Below, in pieces: positions 1-5,390 of a DNA stretch of 5,390 nt. Origin of the DNA: Treponema sp. (GTDB taxonomy: Bacteria; Spirochaetota; Spirochaetia; Treponematales; Breznakiellaceae); the NCBI GenBank assembly GCA_031274565.1, contig JAISPY010000048.1, positions 1-5,390 on the forward strand, in the 5' to 3' direction. Below the pieces are notes generated by a model. That model had not been told where the DNA came from, searched no databases, and worked only from the letters and a program-made list of their open reading frames with translations. The position numbers and the translations under genes were made by a program. The stretch's first letter is position 1, and each line of letters opens with the position of its first letter.

Positions 1-10
1 TTCCACGCCG

Positions 11-62
11 CCCCTGCTTAGGCTCGATGCTCCCGGTGAGCCGGGATGCATGGAAGCAGGGG
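11..62. repeat. Nested inverted repeat (stem-loop)
   Basis: The outer arms CCCCTGCTT (11-19) and AAGCAGGGG (54-62) are perfectly complementary over 9 bp. Between them lies a second perfect hairpin, TCCCGG (31-36) with CCGGGA (41-46), closed by a TGAG tetraloop. Two perfect stems nested in 52 bases suggest a folded RNA or the end of a repetitive element. No T-run follows directly on the + strand, so it does not look like a simple intrinsic terminator for a + strand gene. Its function is unknown. Confidence 0.6.
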
Positions 63-126
63 GCAGCGCAAGGGAAAGCCAGTCCCGTTTCCTCCGGTAG
101 CCGGCGTAAGAGCGGCAAGAAAGTAC

Positions 127-155
127 TTGACTAAGCCATCAGCCGGTAGTATACT
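127..155 (+). promoter_or_regulatory. Sigma-70-type promoter, candidate for the lipoprotein operon
   Basis: TTGACT (127-132) and TATACT (150-155) are separated by exactly 17 bases, and each box matches the sigma-70 consensus at five of six positions. Transcription would begin near 162. The next supported + strand gene begins at 552, so the leader would be about 390 nt. The -10 box is the centre of a near-perfect dyad (145-158: GGTAGTATACTGCC, one wobble pair), which might be a repressor site or coincidence. It could instead drive a small RNA. Confidence 0.5.
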
Positions 156-390
156 GCCTTCCAATGTGGTTCCCTTTTTTTCGAAGCTAGAAGCACGGCG
201 TACTTCCCAGGGGTATGTTTCGATGGGATTGGTCAGCGGAATGGGCTTGAGCGGCATAGACGGTTACGGAGTAGGCATGGCAGATCCACTTATACAGACC
301 ACGAGGAGTCTTCCGTGTTCCAGAATGAGTATCGCGTTATGCTTACTCCAACCCCCACATCCCCCCTGTTATAGCACCACATGAATTCGT

Positions 391-474
391 TGCGCCTTTG
401 CTTATGACTTCCGAAAGGGTATGGGGGGTCCGCTTTGTTCACTCGGATCTCCTGGGGGACGAACGTTTGGCGCA
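391..474 (+). other. Possible multi-branched RNA fold in the leader
   Basis: TGCGCC (391-396) and GGCGCA (469-474) are perfectly complementary and enclose 72 bases containing further, mutually exclusive pairings. These are GTCC (428-431) with GGAC (457-460), TCCG (429-432) with CGGA (444-447), and GTTC (437-440) with GAAC (461-464). A G-run at 423-428 could also pair with C-runs at 352-356 or 361-366. Alternative pairings of this kind are typical of conformationally switching leaders, but short stems also arise by chance. No known riboswitch consensus was recognised. Confidence 0.3.
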
Positions 475-499
475 CTAATCAGGACTCGAGTAAAAGATC

Positions 500-532
500 C
501 CCCGACGGGGCATTGCAGGGCAGAGCCCTGCA
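500..532 (+). promoter_or_regulatory. Tandem hairpins immediately upstream of the ribosome-binding site
   Basis: A short hairpin, CCCC (500-503) with GGGG (507-510), is followed by a perfect 8-bp stem, TGCAGGGC (514-521) with GCCCTGCA (525-532), around an AGA loop. The stronger stem ends seven bases before the AAGGAG ribosome-binding site at 540-545. No U-tract follows, so a terminator is unlikely. Plausible roles are mRNA 5' stabilisation or translational control, or the pair may be a copy of a dispersed palindromic repeat. Confidence 0.55.
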
Positions 533-551
533 GCACAAAAAGGAGTAACTC

Positions 552-2243
552 ATGATGAAAAAAGCGGTGTGGCTGTGGTGCGGGGCGTTGTTCTGCGCCT
601 GTACGTCCCCCCTCGAACAGATGCCTGAAAAAATACTGATTACCGCAAACCCGACCATCAATCTCCCCCTGGGGGACCCTCTCAAGGGATCGGACATCAA
701 CCTGGGGACCGCGCTCCAGGACGCGATGAACATCGATCCCGGCGCTATCGGCCTTGACCAGCTTTACACCTACGTGGACCCCGCGGAGAGCGATGTGCGG
801 AAATTCGTGATGTACCAGATGCTTGTGGACAAAACCTTCGATCTGAAGGAATACCGGGACGTGCTGACCGTGAGCTCCAGCGCGATTGAGGGGTTGCCTT
901 CCCGGGTGGACTTTGCCGCGGAACTGCCGGTCCTGCCGCCGCTTCCCGCGTCCCTTCCCCTGGTGGTGCCGGTGGATTTGCCCACAGGCACGATTGTCCT
1001 GGAACACGATAAAATCGGGAAACTCACCGGGAGCAACTCAGGGCTCAGCCTTATCTGCAGCGGAAGCCAGACCAAGCCTGAATACATTACGATGGTCTCT
1101 CAGGCGCTGAACCTCAACGTTACCAAAGAAAAGCGCGACATTACCCTGGGTTCTCCTCTGACCTTCACCGGCGGGGACTTTTCCCTGGAGCCGGAGGATG
1201 GGAAAATAACGATTGACATTGCCATTTCCATGGGTTTCAAGGACATTGTGGACACCAAGGCGATGACGATTAAGCCCGGGATTATTTTCCACTGGACTGA
1301 GGCGGAACTGAATCTTGGGGATGATATTCCGTCGAGCGGCTCTTTTCCCGAGGAAAGCGGGGGCGGAAAGGGGATCGATCTCGCGCCGCTGAAAACGTCG
1401 CTCTTTAACGGGAAACTCCAATTTGACACCATTCCGCTCTACCTGTATCTGGACGGGCCTGCGCCGTGGTTTACAAACGGCAATATTACCCTGGCCCTCA
1501 GCGCCGCAAGCGGCGAAGGAGAGCCCACGCCCCTGGAAAACAAGCACGAGACCCTCACGGCCACGTCGCCTCCGGTCTTTGAGGCCACGAAAACCGAGTA
1601 CCGGCCTTCCAAGGGGCTTGCTTCCCTGCCCTCGTCCTTTGAAACCGATGACCTCACGGCTATTTTCAACGCCTATCCTGAAAATCTCCGGTTTAACTAC
1701 GCAATTGAGATAGGTAAATGTATCGTGAATCCCGATATGCTCAAGGCGGACCGTCTTGGCTTTAAGGCCGCGCTGGTGATGGCCCTTCCCTTACGGTTTA
1801 CGATTACCGACGATATTGACGTGGCTGAGGATATGGATGGTTTTGCGATGCCGGATTTCGGGACCGCCGATATGTTTGGCCGCGAGAGCGCGGATGCGTC
1901 CGCAGAGGCCTTTGACTTCATAGAACGCATCAGTGTGGATATGACGATCCATAACGCCCTGGGCCTTGACGGGATGGTATACCTCTATGCCAACAGCCAG
2001 GGCAAGGAGGCGGGCAAGACGGCGGCGTTGGGCGAGATTAGTATGACCGGGGTGGCTGGATCCGTGCTTCTGAGCCGGGAAGACCTGAAAAAGCCCGCGA
2101 ACTATCCCTTTTCTCCGGCTTTTGAGATTATCATTCCCCAAGGCACGGAATTTTCTATTAAACGTGTTATCGCGGACGACCCTTTTAGTATCTTCCTCAA
2201 GATAGCGGTGGAGGGCAAGATCGAACAGGAAATTGATTTATAG
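552..2243 (+). CDS. Putative spirochaetal lipoprotein, 563 aa, function unknown
   Basis: I do not recognise a characterised family. The N-terminus has two Met and two Lys, a hydrophobic core, and Phe-Cys-Ala-Cys with Cys17 as the likely lipidated residue. This fits the relaxed spirochaete lipobox and predicts export and membrane anchoring. AAGGAG at 540-545, six bases before ATG 552, supports this start; the ATG at 555 is an alternative nine bases away. The mature part begins with a beta-like ITANPTINLPLGDP segment (30-43). It has a Pro-rich stretch (125-144) and a Gly/Ser-rich linker (258-275). The rest is alternating polar/hydrophobic beta-strand-like sequence, with no transmembrane helix after the signal and no obvious catalytic motif. 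The gene lies 18 bp upstream of an exported barrel-like protein gene, so co-expression and partnership at the outer membrane are plausible. Which membrane it sits in is not visible. Confidence 0.85.
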   Translation: MMKKAVWLWCGALFCACTSPLEQMPEKILITANPTINLPLGDPLKGSDINLGTALQDAMNIDPGAIGLDQLYTYVDPAESDVRKFVMYQMLVDKTFDLKEYRDVLTVSSSAIEGLPSRVDFAAELPVLPPLPASLPLVVPVDLPTGTIVLEHDKIGKLTGSNSGLSLICSGSQTKPEYITMVSQALNLNVTKEKRDITLGSPLTFTGGDFSLEPEDGKITIDIAISMGFKDIVDTKAMTIKPGIIFHWTEAELNLGDDIPSSGSFPEESGGGKGIDLAPLKTSLFNGKLQFDTIPLYLYLDGPAPWFTNGNITLALSAASGEGEPTPLENKHETLTATSPPVFEATKTEYRPSKGLASLPSSFETDDLTAIFNAYPENLRFNYAIEIGKCIVNPDMLKADRLGFKAALVMALPLRFTITDDIDVAEDMDGFAMPDFGTADMFGRESADASAEAFDFIERISVDMTIHNALGLDGMVYLYANSQGKEAGKTAALGEISMTGVAGSVLLSREDLKKPANYPFSPAFEIIIPQGTEFSIKRVIADDPFSIFLKIAVEGKIEQEIDL

Positions 2244-2261
2244 GGAAAATAAGGAAAAAGC

Positions 2262-3488
2262 ATGAAAAAAGGTATGGGGCTGTTATGGTGCGTCTGTGTC
2301 GTGGGATGCCTCTGGGCGGAAAAGCCCCGCCGGTATGTTGAGCTGGGCTTTCAACTGGAGAGCGGGTTTGCCAACAACTATCTTGGGTACCGCGATATTT
2401 TTAACGACGACAAGATCATCCGCCTGAATTTCAACGAGATGGGGGTGTATGATTTTAACCTTGCCGCGGATGTTTCAGCTCAAACCTTTCTGAATATACA
2501 GGGAGCAACGTTTTCGGTTGGGCTGTCTGCCGGTCTTGAGGGCCTGGCATACGGTAGCGTTTCCAAAAGCTTGTTTGCCCTGTTAAGCCGGGGGAATCGC
2601 TCTGGGTTGTCCAAAACTGAACTGGCTTTCGGGGGCGGCCTCTTTGCGGACGCGGGGTTTACGTTTGAAAGGCAATTTGGAAAACTGCGCTTTTTGGTGA
2701 ATCCGGCGATCTTCCTGCCGGTTGTCTATATCCCCAAGCCGGACATAAGCCTTTCGGTGAGAACCCTCTCTAATGATGTCAGCATCTCCGGGAAGTTGGC
2801 GATGGAGGTCTACAGTCCGATACGCCTGGGGGAGGGTGAAGAATTCGGCATAGATACAAGCAATCTGTCCGAGCTCATGGGGTCCGGGGCGCTGGGCACG
2901 GATATTTCCCTGGGAGCGGAATATGCGCTTACATCGTTCCTGGACGCCGGCCTTCTGTTGAGCCATATTCCCCTGGGGTCCTCCCGGCTCCATTCCCAGG
3001 CCCAGGTGAGCGCCACTTTCGGGTTTAACAACGGGACCGGAGAGGACGAGGGGAGCTTATTCGATCAACTACTTAACGGGAATATTGACGAGATCCTCAA
3101 TATAGAAGACCCTACGGTTTTGTATGACCAAGGTAAGGTTATCTTTGTATCGAGGCCGCTGCGGTTTGATCTCTACGCCCATATCCGACTTTTGGGAAAG
3201 AACTTTCTGGTGCTGCGGCCCAACGCGGGTTTATCCTTATTCACCCTCTACGGATCGCTTCCCTGTTTTAACGCGGGTCTTGAAGGGCAGATCAATCTGG
3301 GGCGGCTGCTTTCGATCAACGGCGGTTCGGCATATAGGGAACTGCTCTGGAAACACCATCTGGCGCTTACCCTCAATCTGCGGCTGGTGGAACTGAATCT
3401 GGGGTTGAATCTGCGGAGCCAGGAGCTTGCGGAGAGTTTCAAGCTGAGCGGTTTAGGGGTGTCTTTCGGGCTGCGCGCCGGCTTTTAG
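2262..3488 (+). CDS. Putative outer-membrane beta-barrel protein, 408 aa
   Basis: The N-terminus (MKK, then a hydrophobic stretch to Ala19 in CLWA-EK) reads as a signal peptide. The segment after it, RYVELGFQLESGFANNYLG (24-42), and many later stretches alternate polar and hydrophobic residues, for example 80-92, 123-135, 315-330 and 366-384. The protein ends SFGLRAGF; a terminal aromatic after an amphipathic strand is the usual C-terminal signal for barrel insertion by the BAM machinery. It resembles uncharacterised exported barrel proteins of spirochaetes (perhaps DUF5723-like, unverified). The ATG has AAGGA at 2251-2255, six bases upstream. Only 18 bp separate it from the preceding lipoprotein stop, with no terminator, so the two are probably one operon. 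One ambiguity: Val-Val-Gly-Cys16 could be a lipobox, making this a lipoprotein instead. Substrate and function are unknown. Confidence 0.83.
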   Translation: MKKGMGLLWCVCVVGCLWAEKPRRYVELGFQLESGFANNYLGYRDIFNDDKIIRLNFNEMGVYDFNLAADVSAQTFLNIQGATFSVGLSAGLEGLAYGSVSKSLFALLSRGNRSGLSKTELAFGGGLFADAGFTFERQFGKLRFLVNPAIFLPVVYIPKPDISLSVRTLSNDVSISGKLAMEVYSPIRLGEGEEFGIDTSNLSELMGSGALGTDISLGAEYALTSFLDAGLLLSHIPLGSSRLHSQAQVSATFGFNNGTGEDEGSLFDQLLNGNIDEILNIEDPTVLYDQGKVIFVSRPLRFDLYAHIRLLGKNFLVLRPNAGLSLFTLYGSLPCFNAGLEGQINLGRLLSINGGSAYRELLWKHHLALTLNLRLVELNLGLNLRSQELAESFKLSGLGVSFGLRAGF

Positions 3489-3516
3489 GGCGTGGGATGC
3501 GGCCCGAAAGAACCCT

Positions 3517-3546
3517 ATGACAAAGCGCTTTTCCCTATGGTATCAT
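3517..3546 (+). promoter_or_regulatory. Sigma-70-type promoter with internal palindrome
   Basis: ATGACA (3517-3522) and TATCAT (3541-3546) are 18 bases apart, and each matches the consensus at five of six positions. A perfect 10-bp palindrome, AAAGCGCTTT (3522-3531), starts at the last base of the -35 box and fills part of the spacer, a position where a dimeric repressor could block polymerase. Transcription would start near 3553, just upstream of the AAAGGAG ribosome-binding site at 3565-3571. This suggests that the third gene is transcribed separately from the first two. Confidence 0.45.
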
Positions 3547-3577
3547 GGGGATCATTTTGATGATAAAGGAGTTTGTT

Positions 3578-5167
3578 ATGAAAAAATTGCGTTGGAACGG
3601 GTGGCTGCTGATAGCCCTGTGGGGGGCGCTTGGGGCCGCTGCGGTCTGGGGAGAGGATGTTACCATCGCCCCCTATGCACCGGAGTCAGGAACCTTCAAG
3701 GCGAGCCTTGGGGCCCTTACCAATGATATAGACAATTTCATGTCGGTCAATGCGTTTCGGAATGTTACGATCCGGGATTCTTTTGGGTATGTGGGGATAG
3801 ACCCACGGGGGTTTAACCTGGGGTATGCCCGGAATATCGGTTCCCTTTATTTGGGGGTCTGTTACGGGGGAAGTCTCATAGACGATCTCTACCGCCGGAT
3901 TACCAATCAGGAATCCCAGAGCATCTTGAAACGGGACACCGAGATAACCGACGCTAACGACAAGCAGGACACGACCCACGGTATTGTCAACACCGATGGA
4001 GAGGCGGTTCCGGGAACGGCTATCAGCAAAAACGATATCAGCGTCCTCCTGGGATTCGGGAATTACGGCTTGAAGCTGGGCTTTTCCCAGTATTTACAGG
4101 GCAGGTATGATCCGTTGTATGAGAAAACGAAGGAGTATATTGTATACAATCCCATTGATCCAACAACACCCTTAATATCTGTAGATGGAAGGTACCCCCT
4201 TCCCCTGCGGAATATCAGGATTGATCAGGAGTTTATCAGTAGTATGCGGCCCTCCTTTGAATTTGGGGGAAAAATCACCGCAGGTTCTATCCTGGTTAAA
4301 CCTGCCCTGCGCGCTGGGCTTGATTTTCATCAATACAGCAGTACGAAGACGGGCAGTTCCTCTATTTTTGCGGCCCCCACAAGCGAGGAAGAAAAGTCAA
4401 CCAAACTTACGTATATCATTGATACCGAAGACAACTACCTGGGGGATTTTATTGAACCCGCCCTGGGGCTCTCCCTGGGCTTTGACTTCTCTCAGGATCC
4501 GCGGATCCATTCGGAACTGCTCATCGACTATGACTTGAATTTCCGGCTCTATTCAAACAACACCCTGCCTGCTACGGTGGGGAAAATCGTAACCACCGTT
4601 ATTGACACTGCAGGGGCGGCTCAGGAGCAGATTGTGGACACGGAGACTGAAATATGGGATATGCGGATGAAGGTAGTCCCCGCGTTTAAGTTCAGCGCTG
4701 ATATGGGTACCCGGTTCACCGCAGGCGTGAATCTGGGGATAAACATGGCGTTCAATACCTATAATACCACGAAGAAAGTTACGACTACGACTGGCGGCGA
4801 TACAACTGACCCCGAGGAAAACACGAACAATATGAGCCAGTTTATAGTGGCCCCAAAACTGGGGCTGGGGTTAAGTTTCAAGCTGATTCCGGATCATTTT
4901 TCCATCAACCTGGGCGTCGGCATTAACGTGCTGACCTATGAAGAAACGACCACGATTGGTGATGACGCAACAACCGATACGATCACCGAAAATGATACAA
5001 CCACCGTGCATAGAACCTTAATGCTGCCCTCGACAAACCTGGGGGTTGGTTTAACCTTTCACTTCAACGAGTCCTTTGCCGCGGACGTGCTGGTGGTTAC
5101 CTCAGGGATTGGAGCGCAAGTGTCGGATCCTGCGCAATTTAATCTGTTGCTGACCATGAAATATTAA
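3578..5167 (+). CDS. Putative outer-membrane beta-barrel protein with Thr-rich loops, 529 aa
   Basis: I chose ATG 3578 over the in-frame ATG 3545. Only 3578 has a strong ribosome-binding site (TAAAGGAG, 3564-3571, six bases away), and it gives a normal signal peptide: MKK-R, a Leu/Ala/Trp core, and likely cleavage after Gly25 in VWG-EDV. The 3545 start would also lie within the proposed -10 box. The mature protein is a series of amphipathic strand-like segments (78-95, 154-170, 224-250, 291-304, 365-392, 422-437, 441-453, 484-497) broken by polar loops. The last residues are LLLTMKY, a C-terminal aromatic strand typical of barrels. Predicted loops at 394-417 and 454-480 are strikingly rich in Thr, Asp and Glu, and 251-275 is Ser/Thr-rich; these are likely surface-exposed. 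No enzymatic motif or known transporter family is recognised. A porin- or FadL-like role is possible but unproven. Confidence 0.85.
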   Translation: MKKLRWNGWLLIALWGALGAAAVWGEDVTIAPYAPESGTFKASLGALTNDIDNFMSVNAFRNVTIRDSFGYVGIDPRGFNLGYARNIGSLYLGVCYGGSLIDDLYRRITNQESQSILKRDTEITDANDKQDTTHGIVNTDGEAVPGTAISKNDISVLLGFGNYGLKLGFSQYLQGRYDPLYEKTKEYIVYNPIDPTTPLISVDGRYPLPLRNIRIDQEFISSMRPSFEFGGKITAGSILVKPALRAGLDFHQYSSTKTGSSSIFAAPTSEEEKSTKLTYIIDTEDNYLGDFIEPALGLSLGFDFSQDPRIHSELLIDYDLNFRLYSNNTLPATVGKIVTTVIDTAGAAQEQIVDTETEIWDMRMKVVPAFKFSADMGTRFTAGVNLGINMAFNTYNTTKKVTTTTGGDTTDPEENTNNMSQFIVAPKLGLGLSFKLIPDHFSINLGVGINVLTYEETTTIGDDATTDTITENDTTTVHRTLMLPSTNLGVGLTFHFNESFAADVLVVTSGIGAQVSDPAQFNLLLTMKY

Positions 5168-5176
5168 CGCCTGCCT

Positions 5177-5213
5177 GGGGACCCGGGAAGCCGGGTTTCC
5201 CCCCTCATTTCTT
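5177..5213 (+). terminator. Probable intrinsic terminator after the third gene
   Basis: ACCCGG (5181-5186) and CCGGGT (5191-5196) form a perfect 6-bp stem with a GAAG loop. GGGG (5177-5180) can pair with CCCC (5199-5202) across a two-base bulge, extending it to 10 bp. The stem begins nine bases after the stop codon. The tail after it (CCTCATTTCTTTG) is only moderately T-rich, so termination may be partial or the hairpin may protect the mRNA 3' end. Confidence 0.5.
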
Positions 5214-5249
5214 TGAAAAAAGAGATTATACTTAATAAGGGGGTGCACA

Positions 5250-5390
5250 ATGAAAAGAAGGATTATACCATCAGTCGCAAGCGCGTTTTTTCTGCTGATC
5301 TCCGGTGGGTGTAGTAGCGTCTATGAGTGGTGGGACATGCCGGTTGAATCCCTGCCGCGGGAAGCGGTAGCCTCAGCGGGACCGGTCCCG
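5250..5390 (+). CDS. Putative lipoprotein, N-terminal 47 residues only (runs off the window)
   Basis: The frame is open from ATG 5250 to the window edge, so only the N-terminus is visible. It starts MKRRIIPS, continues with a hydrophobic VASAFFLLI stretch, then Ser-Gly-Gly-Cys21. This is a typical lipoprotein signal with small residues before the Cys and Ile at -4, acceptable for spirochaetes. After Cys21 comes SSVYEWWDMPVESL and then a Pro/Ala-rich stretch. AAGGGGG (5237-5243), six bases before the ATG, is a purine-rich ribosome-binding site. The gene lies 82 bp after the preceding stop and beyond a hairpin, so it probably begins another transcription unit. A TATACT at 5227-5232 could be its -10 box, but no good -35 is visible at the right distance. 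Family and function cannot be judged from this fragment. Confidence 0.75.
   Translation, partial: MKRRIIPSVASAFFLLISGGCSSVYEWWDMPVESLPREAVASAGPVP

Larger units (their letters stand above)
1..551. other. Non-coding, structure-rich region upstream of the lipoprotein operon
   Basis: No convincing gene is visible in these 551 bases. The longest open frames (46-384 on +, 18-257 and 290-475 on -) lack a clear ribosome-binding site, show no signal peptide or recognised domain, and overlap each other on opposite strands. Another frame open from the left edge ends at a TAA at 132-134; it could be the tail of a gene starting outside the window, but its Arg/Lys/Ser-rich translation is not recognisable. 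What is visible is a nested inverted repeat at 11-62, a sigma-70-like promoter at 127-155, a seven-T run at 175-181, pairing segments at 391-396/469-474, and two hairpins at 500-532. Together these suggest a long mRNA leader, a small RNA, or the remnant of a mobile or repetitive element. I cannot match it to a known RNA family. Confidence 0.6.

Noticed and set aside
46..384. 112-residue open frame on the + strand
   Set aside because: It has no ribosome-binding site, signal or recognisable domain, it contains the promoter and inverted repeats, and other frames on the opposite strand are equally open.
18..475. Two open frames on the - strand (18-257, 290-475)
   Set aside because: They have no credible ribosome-binding site, unusual composition and no recognised family; probably chance frames in structured DNA.
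400..480. Possible group II intron 5' end on the - strand (GTGCGCC)
   Set aside because: The start matches the GTGCG-type 5' consensus, but no domain V hairpin or reverse transcriptase was found and no further intron motif was recognised, so the match is too short to support.
1..551. tRNA, rRNA, RNase P, tmRNA or SRP RNA
   Set aside because: None of the conserved sequence signatures of these RNAs could be found on either strand.
402..1007. 201-residue antisense open frame
   Set aside because: It lies mostly opposite the well-supported lipoprotein gene, is His/Arg/Gly-rich and low in plausibility, and is explained as a codon-bias shadow.
1038..1547. 169-residue antisense open frame
   Set aside because: Entirely inside the lipoprotein gene on the opposite strand, without a start signal; a shadow.
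3545..3577. Upstream in-frame start adding 11 residues to the third protein
   Set aside because: It has no ribosome-binding site, overlaps the proposed -10 box and would place extra residues before a normal signal peptide; ATG 3578 is better.
4495..4508. Perfect 14-bp palindrome GGATCCGCGGATCC
   Set aside because: It lies inside the third gene, encodes ordinary residues (around Gln-Asp-Pro-Arg-Ile-His), and has no context suggesting a regulatory or attachment site.
5213..5232. Promoter from TTGAAA (5213-5218) with TATACT (5227-5232)
   Set aside because: The spacing is only 8 bases, and no acceptable -35 lies 16-18 bases before the TATACT.
1..5390. CRISPR array or tandem repeats
   Set aside because: No regularly spaced direct repeats were seen anywhere in the window.

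Overview
The window looks like a piece of a spirochaete chromosome, most plausibly Treponema and possibly one of the termite-gut lineages. This is inferred, not proven. Base composition looks roughly balanced to slightly GC-rich by eye. The genes encode envelope proteins with loose, spirochaete-style lipobox signals, and there are outer-membrane beta-barrel-like proteins of no recognised enzymatic family. Everything I can support as coding lies on the + strand and is predicted to be exported. None of the genes has a recognisable gene symbol.

Layout. Bases 1-551 hold no convincing gene. Instead there are several inverted repeats and a good sigma-70-type promoter (127-155). Two hairpins (500-532) lie immediately upstream of a strong ribosome-binding site. 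If that promoter drives the first gene, its mRNA has a leader of nearly 400 nt. Bases 552-2243 encode a 563-residue putative lipoprotein. Eighteen bases later, 2262-3488 encode a 408-residue exported beta-rich protein ending in phenylalanine, as expected of an outer-membrane barrel; the two form a likely operon. An 89-bp spacer (3489-3577) carries a second promoter with a 10-bp palindrome in its spacer. It precedes a 529-residue exported beta-barrel-like protein (3578-5167) with Thr/Asp-rich predicted loops. A hairpin follows at 5177-5202, and then a further lipoprotein gene starts at 5250 and runs off the window edge.

How the genes may work together. The first two genes are probably co-transcribed and could encode an outer-membrane lipoprotein with a partner barrel. 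The third is probably transcribed independently. The last starts another unit after a possible terminator. Substrates, partners and functions cannot be read from the sequence. The most interesting parts are the unexplained structured leader (1-551) and the lipoprotein/barrel gene pair.
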